Assembly: GCA_003116995.1 (NCBI GenBank) | Contig: BDSL01000007.1 | Location: forward strand, 1,054,001-1,118,000 | DNA length: 64,000 nt | Source: Yamagishiella unicocca | Taxonomy: Eukaryota; Chlorophyta; Chlorophyceae; Chlamydomonadales; Volvocaceae | Direction of reading: 5' to 3' | Shown here: in pieces, positions 22,827-34,100 of the stretch | How the letters are laid out: every line of letters begins with the position of its first letter | Numbering within the stretch: position 1 is the first letter of the stretch | Notes under the pieces: generated by a model | What the model saw: the letters and a program-made list of their open reading frames with translations, nothing else | Database searches by the model: none | Told to the model about the DNA's origin: nothing | Program-made: the position numbers and the translations under genes

Positions 22827-23735
22827 TCAGGTACTCGCTCCAACAAAGTCTCGGAGCTGTGCCACGTCAGCACGACGCGAGGCGCCCTGGGCCTTGGCGT
22901 ACTCCTCGATGTGGCTGCATGCCTGCTCCGGGGTCAGGCCGTGGTGGCGGACAAGCCAGGCCGCCAGTGCGACACCAGTGCGGCCGCCGCCACCCCAGCA
23001 GTGCACCACCACCTGCAGGCAAGACACCGAAAACACGTGGTTTCGGGGCTAAGGCAGGTGAGGTTTGGTGCTCTTCTCTGGAGCGCACCGCGCGGACCGC
23101 ACCCTCTCCCCCTGACTTGCCGTACCAACACCTCCCAAGGCTCCAGTCGCCACGCCCTACCTTTTCCTGCGCTTGTACTGCGTCCTTGAGCTCCGAAACC
23201 AGAGCATCCGCCGCCCCTGGAGCCTTGGCGTCCAGGTTCACGGCGCGCTTGAAGTGGGACCCGAGCGTGGCGGGCAGGGGCTCAGTGTACGTGTCCAGCT
23301 CGCTTGTGCTGAGTAGTGAGACGACGCGCTGCACTCCGTGGCTGGCCATGAAGCTAGCCCACTCCGCCACTGGAGGATTCCGAGGAAGACCCGTGGAGGA
23401 GGGGGCACCAGGGTTTAGGCAGGGGAGGGGAGGGTGACAGAAGACAGGAAGGAAGTTGATGAGAGGTAGGTGCAGGCGTTGAGCGTTCAGGACCCTCTTA
23501 TGCAGTACTCGCCCTCTGCGGGAGTGACCTTGTCCTCGGGGTTGAAGCAACGTTGACCAACGGCTCCAGGCCTCGCAGCACCAAAGACAATGTCATCATG
23601 CTCTGCACGATGGTGAGGGGTGTTCTGAGGAGATCGGCGGTGGTGTCGGTTAGAACGCAGGCCCAACGAGTTCGCCCTTCTGTCCACACCTGAGGCCCTC
23701 GCAAAGTTGTATCGAACATCAGATTTACATGACAT
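22827..23735 (-). CDS. Small dual-specificity/tyrosine-type protein phosphatase, three exons
   Basis: Exons: 23735-23513, 23369-23161, 23012-22827, giving 205 aa. The signature VHCWGGGGRTG fits H-C-x5-R-T/S of Cys-dependent phosphatases: nucleophile Cys149 and phosphate-binding Arg155. Upstream blocks HDDIVFGAARPG, FNPEDKVTPAE and VAEWASFMASHGVQRVVSLL fit the N-terminal part of compact DSP-like enzymes. The C-terminal helix (EQACSHIEEYAKAQGASRRA) is complete. Exon 1 must end GAGG|GCGAGT for the frame to continue into the conserved block, so intron 1 looks like a GC-AG intron; alternatively the donor carries a mutation. The N-terminus (first 45 residues) is not conserved-looking, so the start is uncertain. 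An R1 copy lies next to the exon 2 acceptor. Confidence 0.8.
23382..23396 (+). repeat. Dispersed motif R1, core copy
   Basis: Exact GAGGAAGACCCGTGG. It ends the phosphatase intron 1 on the minus strand, 12 bases from the exon 2 acceptor, in the reverse form relative to transcription. Confidence 0.8.
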
Positions 23736-25155
23736 GTTGGGTAATTGTATGTGCCCCTAAAAGCGAGGACAACTGAAAGAGGAAGGTTGTAAGCTGGTCT
23801 GTCTTATGTACAAATGGGACAGTATACAACCGTCAAGCGAGCTTGTACCCGGAAATCAGAAGGCGACTGTTACCCGGAAATCCGGGGCTTCGGCTGTTCA
23901 CTATCCTCCGAGACCATATACGGCAAGCTTGCTTGTTTGCACGCGAGACGTTGCACCTGTTACCAACTTTTCATCATTTCGTCCTGATGACTTGGAGCTT
24001 TGCGTTTGGGCATCAGCCCTCATTACCCGATGAAGAGCTATAAGAAATTGAAGTAAACACTCGCTCCGTGGAAACAGGAGCAATGTCGCAGCAACAAGTG
24101 ATGACAAACTTGGGCCCCAGGCGGAAGGGGAGTGCTCGTCTGGAGCCGCTGGTGCGACATCGCATTGCATCGCTCGCATGGCGCTAGCGTGCGGGCAGTG
24201 TGGCACCCTTAGCATTATATATCAAACATAAAGTGATCACCTTTATGCATATTACATTTTTGCTTGCAGTGCCGCTTGGCTTCCTATCGCACAAACGCCG
24301 CATGGGCGATATGCGCGTAATCCCTTGCCGCCTGTCATTTCAATCCCATTCACATTAATCTTCAATCGCACACCTGAGAAACGCACGGCGCGCGGCGCCG
24401 TTACAGGCCGGAATCGCCCCTGCTCCTCGCTAAACCCTCTCCCTCACCACCCCCGCTCCCAACGCTGGCCGGGAATCCGTGCACAGCCATTCGGCAATGG
24501 CAAGGCAACCCCCCTGGACATCGGGGGGGAACCCCCGGTGACGCTGCCGGACGGCCGCTCCCCCTCCGCCCACCTTCCGCCGCTTAACCGCTCCCGGGGT
24601 GAGTGAACGCAACCGCTCCCGCATCCCGCACGGACCGGCTGGGGGCGCTCCAGGGATGGCATCCAGCCAGCCAGGGGCGTGCTGAGCACGCCGACGGAGT
24701 GATCGGACCCCGCAGCTGCGATCGAGCGGACTGAGCCCGTCCCACGAGCAGCTGCGGACGCGCCTCTCGGAGCAATAGCAGGAATAGCAGCAACAGCGGC
24801 AGCAGCAGCAGGGGCTCGGGGCTCCTCAGCTGTGCGCGTGTGGCCAGCAGTGGCAGAGCAGGACTGGCAGAGCAGGACTGGCAGAGCAGGACTGGCCTCA
24901 GCCGACATTAGCCGGCGTTTGGAGCCGCAGCGGCGACGGCCTTCGCAGTCGTCACCGCCACCCAGCCCTTAGGCGACTTCGGGGCGGCCTCGCGTCCCAC
25001 CTGGCCGGGTCACGTGACTGTGTGCCACCACGTGATTCCGCGCCGAGCTCCGCTCTCCTCCGTCCCGACCTCGTAATTGTCACTGGTCGTTGCTCGTTGC
25101 TCGTTGCTCGTTGTGCTGACGCGATTGGTTGCCCTGCCTTGGCCGTTGTTTGCAG
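23736..25155. other. Divergent upstream region
   Basis: Separates the minus-strand phosphatase from the plus-strand coiled-coil gene. An AT-rich stretch (about 24215-24265, with TTATATATCAAA) could be a core promoter. A donor-like CGGG|GTGAGT at 24599 is in phase with the acceptor at 25156, but the frame leading to it has no ATG back to a stop near 24229. The first exon of the coiled-coil gene is therefore unresolved here. GTTGCTC is repeated near 25090. Confidence 0.45.
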
Positions 25156-28100
25156 ACTCGGCCGCGGAGACGTTCGACTCCGTGCTGGCGGATGACGTCA
25201 GCCCCGGGGTCAGCCCGGCACGGAGGGCGCGCAAGGCGGCGCTCATGACGCGGACCGGGGACAACGACCACCGCACCGTACTGCAGGTGGGGCGGAGCTG
25301 CGAGGAGGACCCGGGGCTGCGAGGAAGACCCGGGGCTGCGAGAAAAACCGTTTAGGACAGACGTTTCGAGATGCGTGCTGGAGAACTCGGGGCGGGGCTC
25401 GAGGGAAACTCGGGGCGGGGCGGGGCGGGGTGGGGTAGCGCAATGGGTGGCTACATGGGTTTCGAGGAAGGAACCGCAAGGGGTGCGGGAGGGGTGCGGG
25501 AGGGGTGCGGGAGGGGTGCGGGAGGGGTGCGGGAGGGGTGCGGGAGGGGTGCGGGAGGGGTGCGGGAGGGGTGCGGGAGGGGTGCGGGAGGGGTGCGGGC
25601 AGCGCAACCAGCCTCCCCGAACCCCTCCGCTTCTGCTGCTGCTGATCTGTTGCTTCTCGCCCCCTGCAGGCATCGCTAGCTCTGGATCAGAAGGAGCGGG
25701 AGATGGTGGGTGGTCGGCCGGGAAGGGGGTGGTCGGCCGGGAAGGGGTGGTCGGGGAGGGGTGTGTGGTCGGGGAGGGGGGTGTGGTCGGGGAGGGGGGT
25801 GTGGTTGGGGGGGGGGGTCTGGGGGGGGTGGTTGGGGAGGGAGGGGTGGTTGGGAAGGGAGGGGGTTGGCTCCGCTGGGAAGGGGGGGTCGGGGAGGGTC
25901 CGACGACGGAGGGTGCGCAGAGTAAGCTCCCATGCTGGCTCGGAGGCCAGCCGTTGAATGGGCCGGGGGTGCGAGGAACACCCGTGGGGCGGGGAGGGAT
26001 GGTCTGGGTGGCGGACCCACCGGCAGGAGGCCCGTGTGGGAGGGCAGGGGGGGGACGGGGGCTGCACCGCCGCCGCCGCAGGGCAGGGCGTGGAGCAAGC
26101 CCACAGCCCGCAAGCACCCCCTTGCGTCAGACCCCCCACACCACCACCACGTGACCCCGTCCCGACCCAAAACCCTAAACCCTAAACCCTGAACCTGCCC
26201 CCCAGGCCCTCGTCCGCGACAACAAGCGGGAGTACGGTCGCATCCTGTTGGAGCTGTGGGTCAACCAGGTGCTGGACGCACAGAGCACTGGGACCGCGCC
26301 CCTGGGGGCCACACAGATGATGGAGGGTGAGCCGCAAGGAGGGGAGGGGGGACAGGGGCCGGGGCCTGTGAGGCAGCGGATGGACCTCCTAGGGGCGGGT
26401 GCCAAGGGGCCTGCAAGGGCTCGGGGGCTGCATCTGCGGGCGGGATGGGGATAGGAGAGGTCGGCACAGAAACGGAAAACCGATTAGAAAGCGTGTGGTG
26501 TGGGGGCGTGTGGGGCCGGGGGCAGGGTTATGAGGCGCGGCCTGCGCAGGGGCGGGAGTAGGCAGGCAACCGGCTCGGATGCTAGCGCGGGGCACAAGTC
26601 GGGGAGGAAGCCAGGGAGGGGAGGGAGGGGAGGGAGGGGAGGGGGGTTGGGGCTTTGGGCGGCGGAGGCGAAGAGGTGGCGGCGCGGGGCAGGGTAGGCG
26701 CGGGGCGGCGGGACAGGTGGTGTCGGGCTCTGTGGAGGTGAATCCGGATTCGGATCCGTGGGTCCGTGGGTTCGGGTAGAGGTGAATCCGGATCCGGATC
26801 CGGGTCCGTGGGTGGGGCTGGAAGGGGCTGTGGTCGGGGTGAGGGGGTGAGGGCGGGGGGCGGGCGTGAGGGGGCAGGGGGGGGGGCCGCCGTGGCGGGG
26901 TCGGTGGCGGGGTCGTTGCCGCGATGGGTCGCGCGACCTTCAACCAGCCAACCGCCAACTTCTCAACCGCCAACCTCCAATTCCCCAACCGCCAACCGCC
27001 ACAGATCCGCTGAAGATGGACGCCAGCGCCCTCAAGGTGAGCGGTAGCGGCAGCCCCGACGTCAGCGTGTGGGCTGGTGGTGGGTGGGTGTGGGATGTGC
27101 GTGGACGCCGGGCCCGGCGCCGGCTGCCTTCCGACACTCTGCAACCCCTCCTCACCCCCCCTCCTCCAACCAGTCGCGTTACCGGTTCTTTTATTGTAAC
27201 CCCCCGCCACCACCTCTTTCCTGTTCCCCCCAACCACCTCCCCCCTGCCCTCCCTCCCTCCCACCTGCCCTCCCCCTGCTTCCCCCCTCCCCCCATCTCT
27301 CATACCCCTAGGGCCTAGCTACCTACGGCCTAACCCGCATGGAGCTGCTCGGCGCCGGTCTGTCCAATGATGCCGTGGACCGCCTCTACCGCTGCATGTA
27401 CGTCTACACGGTGGGCTTCTTCGACGTCATGCAGGACATCCTCAGCCACAACGACTTTAGGACGGAGATCCTGTCCAACGTCTGGAAGGGCTTCCTCACA
27501 ATTGCAGAGAGCGCGCTGCAGGTGGGCGGATTACGACAGACGGTTGGGCGGTTGGTCAGTTGGTTGACTGCCGTCGCTGTTGCTGTCCCCGTTCTTCCGT
27601 CTCCCCCGAGCCTCCCTTGGCCGCACCCGACTCCTCGCCCTACCCGCACACCATAAACCCCACCACCTGCCCTGTGTATGGTACGGTACCATTTCCCCCG
27701 CCGCGACCCCTCCCCCCCATCCCCCGGTTTTCCCAGTCGTACACGGGTTTTATTTGCACCCCCCCGTCCCCCGTTCTGCTCTCAGTCTCCCATGTCGTGT
27801 AACCGTGTGTATGTAACCCTCTCCCCCCTCCCCCACGGGTCTTCCCCGAACCCCCCCCCCCAGGTGTCCTTCCGCTCCGACTACCTGAAGCTCTACCAGT
27901 CGCAGCAGGTGGCCATGGCGGAGCTGCTGTTTGCTAAGGAGCAGCTCACGGAGGTACGGCAGGGTGGTACGGCAGGATGGGAGACCGGGGTGAGGGAGGA
28001 GAGGAAAGCCGTTGGTCGGCACATTTTCATGGATGAATAGGGAGAGATGGGGGAGAGACGGGGGCGAGACGGGGGAGGGAGGGAGGGAGGGTTTCGAGGA

Positions 28101-31100
28101 AGACCCGTGGATGTGAGAAATAAACCTTGAGGGCTGAGCGTATGGCCTCTGGGGCAGTACGGCGATAGGCAGTGGACGTGCAGGGAGTGAGTGGGGTGCG
28201 TCCTCCGGCGCTGCCACGAGTGCCCCCAGCGCCTTCTTCCCTCCGTCATGTACTGGCCACCACGTAAGCACCCTGCCAGCATCCCAGCCAGTAGGAGCCC
28301 CCTTTGTCGTCCCGTTCCGCTGTGACCCTCACCCACTCCCTCCCCCACCACTGCATGCATGCACCTCAAAACGTCGGTCCTAAACGGGGTTTTCTCGCAT
28401 CCACGTACGGGTCTTCCTCGAAACCCCCCACCCGCTCCCTCCCTGGACCACCCCCAGGCGCGGCAGGACTCTGTGAACACGGAGCAGGCGGTGGCCTGGC
28501 TGACTAATGCGCACGCGGAGGAGCGGGCGGCGCGCCAGGTGCTCAAGTCGCAGCTGCAGGAGCTGCAGGTGCGTGTGGGTGGGGGGGTGCGGGTGTGTGG
28601 GGGGGTGCGGGTGTGTGGGGGGGTGCGGGTGTGTGGGGGGGTGCGTGTGTGTGGAGGGGTGCGGGTGTGTGGGGGGGTGCGGGTGTGTGGGGGGGTGCGG
28701 GTGTGTGGGGGGGTGCGTGTGTGTGGGGGGGTGCGGGTGTGTGGGGGGGTGCGGGTGTGTGGGGGGGTGCGTGTGTGTGGAGGGGTGCTGGTGTTGGGTG
28801 GCCGCTAATCCGCGGAAACATGAAGACTGCATGCTGAACATGGTGGATTGTGGTGTTGACTTGCGAGGTCTCAAACTCGTACGGTGAGTTACACCATACG
28901 GGGACACGGGCGACGGGCATTACACGTGTCATGAAGTTACGAGGGAACTGCCGGAGGGGTGGGGGTGGGAACTGCCGGAGGGGCCTTCGGAGTCATCAGG
29001 GAGGAAGTCCGACCCGCGCTGGGCGATCGATGCGTTTAAGAGTGACCTGCCTGCGCCGGTGGATCTCGCCGTACAGATGGTTCTGGAGCGGGAGCGCCAG
29101 GCCCACCAGGCTGCGGTGACCAAGTACGTCAGCGAGGTGGAGGAGAGGTACGTGGGGGGGGGAGGAGAGGTACGTGGGGGGGAGGAGAGGTACGTGGGGG
29201 GGGAGGAGAGGTACGTGGGGGGGAGGAGAGGTACGTGGGGGGGAGGAGAGGTACGTGGGGGGGGAGGAGAGGTACGTGGGGGGGGAGGAGAGGTACGTGG
29301 GGGGGGAGGAAGACGTGGGGGGGTTCGAGGAAGACGTGGGGGGGGGTTTCGAGGAAGACCCGTGGATGCCCGAAAGACGTGGGGGGGGGCATAAAGGAAT
29401 CGGTAACTCGACATGGGAAGTGTAGTCACGAGATGGGGGGGGGGCAAAGGTTAATCCGTGAACCCCGTGGAGCAGTGGGGGGGGGGAGTGGCGAGAAGAT
29501 CCGGGTACACGACATAGGAAACGGACGGCAGAAATTAGCAGGCGAAGGGTGCTCGGGCACGCGTTTGAGTGTACAGTCCGAAGAACTTGGGTCGGCTGTC
29601 TGAAAGCTCTGGACGGGGCCCGTCGACGGCGTGGTGGAGGAAAATAAATAAGCTACTGGCCGAGTTTGTGTTGCCATTTGGGCTTAATTTATGGGAGGAC
29701 TTGGCGTGTGGACTGGACATGGTGGGGGGTTCGAGGAAGACCCGTGGGGGAGGGGGGCGGTGGTGGTGGTGACTTCGGTGTCGCTTCAGAAGTTGGCGAG
29801 TGGCGGCCCTATTGGTGCGTGTGGCGTGCAAATACACACATGGAAGTCGCGAGCACCCCAAACCATAGGCCGCGGATGGAGGCTTCCCCATTTCTGCCGC
29901 TGGCCGCCTCCCCTCCCACCCCCCTCGCTGGCCCCCTCACCTCCCGCCCCTCCCCCCGCCCCTCCCCAACTCAGGGTGCGACTGCAGGCCCAGCTGGTCG
30001 GCGCCTCGGCCAAGCTGTCCGAGGCGGCAGTTGCGCAGGTGGGTAATATAAGAATATAAGGAACATCGGCACCAGCGCCCCCGGCCTGGTCTCAAGCGTC
30101 GTGAACGGGTTTTGATACCCGCGTGTCAAATACACATTTCCCCTCCCCCCTCCCCCTCTCCCCCCAGGTGGACCTTATCGTGCAGCGGGACCACCTCACC
30201 TCGGAGCTAGCGGCCGCGGAGCAGCGGGCGCTGCGCATCGTCGAACACGTGCGCGGAGTGTACGAGGCGCTGGCCATGGAGAAGGGGCTCAAGGTAAGGA
30301 CCAGGGAGGGGGCGGGTGTGTTACGGCGCTCGTACGGCGCTCGTACGGCGGTGTGACCGGGCACGCGCCTGGTTCCGGAGCGTACGTGCCGCCGTGGTGC
30401 TGAGGTGGTGTGTGGGACTGTGACTATGGGTGTGGCGGGGCCGCGGGTTGTGGTGGTAGCGCTTGTGCTTGTGTTTGTGTTGGTGGTGAGAGAGGCCGTC
30501 ATTCAGCTGGGTTAGGTTGGAATCCCCCCGTCCCCCGGTCTGTTTCCCCTGCAGCCCCATCCCGAGCTGGTGACCTCCCTGGAGCTGCTCCTCCGCACCG
30601 CCGGCGCTGCGTCCACCCTCGCTGCCGAGTCCTCTGGACTGGATGCCGAGCCCAGCAAGGCGAGCGTCAACACGGCACGACACGGCAGCGAACCGGGGGG
30701 GTCGCCGGAGGCGGCGCTGCCGCCGGAGGCGGAGCCGACGGCGGCGCCTGCCGACGGCGGCGGCGCCGAGCCGGCGGAGCGGATGGGGCCTTTGCTCAGC
30801 GGCAGCGGCGGCGCCAACGCGGACGACGCCAGCGGCGGCGGCGGCGGCAGCGGCGGCGGCACGGAGAGCACCCTTGCCGGTAGCGTCGGACCAAGTGCCG
30901 TCAGCGTCGGCGGCCCCGGCATCAGCTTCAGCGCCTACCCGCTGCTGCCCTCCCTGGACGCGCCCGCGCGGGCGGAGGTGACGGTGCTGTACGCCGACCT
31001 GATCTCCGACATGACGAAGCAGCTGTACGGCATGTGGCGCGAGCAGGTGGTGCACGACACGTGGCGGGGGTTGCTGGGGACGCGCGAAACACCACCACAA

Positions 31101-34100
31101 CCACCACAACCACCACCAACCGGTTTTTTGCCAACCACAACCGCAAGCACAACCACAAATACCACCACCACCAACCGGTTTCCTTGACAACCACAACCAC
31201 AACCGCTAGCCCCCCTCTTCACCCGCAGACCGAGCACACCTCCAACACAGTCCGCTCCCTCTATGAAGTGCGCGACACCCTGCGCGCAACAAAGGTCCAC
31301 GAACACGAGCTGCAGGTGGGCGGATGGCGGTACCCGGGGTGGCCGCGTGGTTTCGGAGGGGAAGCTGACATGGACACTGATCCTGCGAACACGAACGTTT
31401 ATCGCCGGTGGCGTGGGCGTTCATATTCCGTCACCGCCGCAGCTGGGGCTGTGTTGGTATCGGCAGGTGCTGTTACCCCCCATCCTGCTGTTCTTTTCTT
31501 TACCCCCCCATCCTGCTGTTCATTCCTGTACCCTCCCCTCCTGCTGTTCTTTTCTTTACCCTCCCCTCCTGCGGCCGCCTTGACCCTGCCAGGTGGAGCT
31601 GGACAAGACCCGCACCACCGCCCTGGTCCTCCAGAAGACCCTGGTGGAGGTGGAGGCGGACATGCGGGCGGCGCAGGGAGCGCTCAAGGGCTCGGAGGAC
31701 ACCCTGGCCAAGCTGCGGGTGTAAGCAGGGGGGAAGGGGGGGGCCATAAAGACCGGTTACACGACACGGATAGGATAGCTGGCGCTGAGGGGAAAGGGGG
31801 CATGGGGTGGCGAGAACACCCTGTGACACGAGGTGTGTGTTATGTGGAAAAACGTAGGGGAGGGGGGGACAGAGAGCGAGCGAGGCTTGGAGAGTTGGAA
31901 GCGGGTGCGTGACTGAATACCAGCCGACGTGTCCCTTGGCTGTGCGGCTCTTGGTTGGTGTTTGTGCGTGAGGCGGCTCATCTGGTGTGCCTCCTCATGT
32001 CCTCACGGGTGGCTTCACGTGATGTGCCCCCCCCGCATGCGCCCCCTTGCCACGCCTCTCCTCCGGACCACCACCTTCATCGCCCTCGGTTTGTCGGCCG
32101 TGGATTCGCGGATTATCCTTTACCCCCCTCGCACCCCCCCCCACCGCATGAAGGCTATGCACCAACTATATTTCCCCAGTCGAGTTACCGGTTCTTTAAT
32201 TGTAACCCCCGCATGTGCCCCCTCCCGCCCCCAGTTCCAAAAAGGCCGCGGACCGCCAAGTGGAGGACCTCACCCTCTCCCTGGAGTCAACCCGCAAGGA
32301 GCTGGACGGCACGCAGGTGGAGCGAAACACGCTGCTCGCCACCGCGCGCGTCCTGCAGTCCGACCTGCAGCTCCGAGACCAGAAGCTGGAGCGGCTGGAG
32401 CGCGAGGTGGCGGTGGCGGGGAGCAGCCTGGCGGAGGTGTCGCGAGCCATGGTGGTGTATGCCAAGGCGGCGGCAGCGCAGGTGGGGGGCCAGGGATGGG
32501 GAGCGGGGGATGGGGGGCGGGGGGGGGGAGGGTTCGAGGGGAGGGGAGGGGGGGAGGGGGGGTGTTGTGGTAACCGGTGACACGAGAAACGACAAGGTAG
32601 TGGGCGCATGGTCGGCGGACAGCTCTGTTGTGGGCGCATGCTGGAGCATTGGGGGGGGGAGGGGGGACGAGGAGACCCCGAGGACTCGGCGGCGGAGGAG
32701 GAGGGAGGAAGGGGGGGGTTGCGCTCTAGGGTGTTGTCGCCGGCACTAGCTGCACCTGCTGCGGTGGTGGTCACAGCTGGTGGTGCGCTCGCCTCCCTCC
32801 CGGTGGTTGGTCGTCAGGATCCCTGTCCGTCTCAATGTCGTAAACACACACACAACCAACCAACAGCCTAGCGTGTCGTACACCTCCTCCCCCTCCTCTC
32901 CCTCCTCCCCCTCCTCCCCCTCCCCCTCCTCCACTCCCCGCCCCCCCCCTCCTACGCCGTGCACTCGCCGCCCTCCCAGGACGCCGCCCGCGGCTACTTC
33001 AAGCGCATGTTCTTCGACGCCTCCAAGCGGGCAGGCGACCTGCAGTGGAGCCTGTTTAGGACCGAGCGCCAGGTCCGCACCTTGGAGGGCAAGATCGAGC
33101 ACAAGAACAACGAGGTGGCGGCGCTGGCGGCCTCCAGCGACCTGGCGAAACACGCGGCAGACCAGCTGCAGAACTCGCTGGCGGGGGCGCTGCTGGACAT
33201 CGAAAACAAAAAGGCCATGGTGAGGAGGCGGAGGCGTGAGGCGCGGAGGGGGTTTTGCGGAGGGGGGTAAAGGGTAATCCGCGGAGGGGGGTGGGTGTGA
33301 AACCGGAGGGGTGGGGGGTGGCGAAGAATTATAAAGGATACAGTAGTTGCATGGGGGAATACAACTGCTTGGGGGGGGGGTTCGAGGGAAACCCGTGGAT
33401 GTCCGAAAAACGTTTAAAACAGAAGTTTTGAGATGCATGCTGGAGAACTGGGTTGGGGATACGAAAGCCGAAGGTCGTAATATGACCTTTGGCGGCTAAG
33501 CTATATCGGCTACGGCGAGACACACGGAAGCGAGGACCCCACGCGACGCACGTAAAGTTTTCGCAGAAACGGTTTTGGGCGCTAGTAGGAAAACTGTGGG
33601 AGTTGGAGCGCTATGGGAGAGCGGCCATCGCGGTCCGGTCCCAGTCCCGTTCCTAGTCGGAGGCCCCGGCCCGACCCGCCCGAATACCGACCAGATGTGT
33701 GAGGAAGCTGTCATTACCAGAGGAGGTCCGCGGTCGTCCAGGAGAGCAGGCCGAAGCCGCGCCGCGCCGCCATGGGGGACGCGAAAGCCCAGACGCAGGT
33801 CCCGACGCCCGCAGACAAGAACGCAACGACTAGCAAAAAACTACCAGAACAGAGGCCCAACCCAGTGGCGGAACTCACCTGGCCAGGGCCCAGAGCGGGT
33901 GGGGAAAGCGGTCGACGCGAAGCATGCGGGCAGGGGGCAGCAGGGGGCGTTAGAAACAATATCCAGGCGCTAAGCGGGTGGACATGGGTCAAAGCAACGA
34001 AGAGGCCCCAGCGGCGCGGCGAAAGAGGCGGAGTCAGGAAAGGTGAGGACGGATATACGGGGAGTCGGGTACGACGCGGGCTGGTACGGCGGCGTACGGC

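Noticed and set aside
24444..24908. 154-codon minus-strand open frame upstream of the coiled-coil gene
   Set aside because: Ala/Gly/Arg-rich, with no domain and no matching splice context. GC-rich DNA gives such frames by chance.
28359..28932. Open frames on both strands across 28.4-28.9 kb
   Set aside because: Their repetitive protein (VGGCGC-like or [13 protein letters not shown]) comes from the 19-base minisatellite inside an intron.
29041..29076. Upstream extension of coiled-coil exon 8 (reading [19 protein letters not shown])
   Set aside because: It looks protein-like, but no good acceptor in the right phase was found upstream. GTACAG at 29076 is the best acceptor, so the extension is left out though possible.
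29126..29312. Regularly spaced repeats as a possible CRISPR array
   Set aside because: Units are contiguous 20-22-mers without unique spacers, in an intron of a eukaryotic gene.
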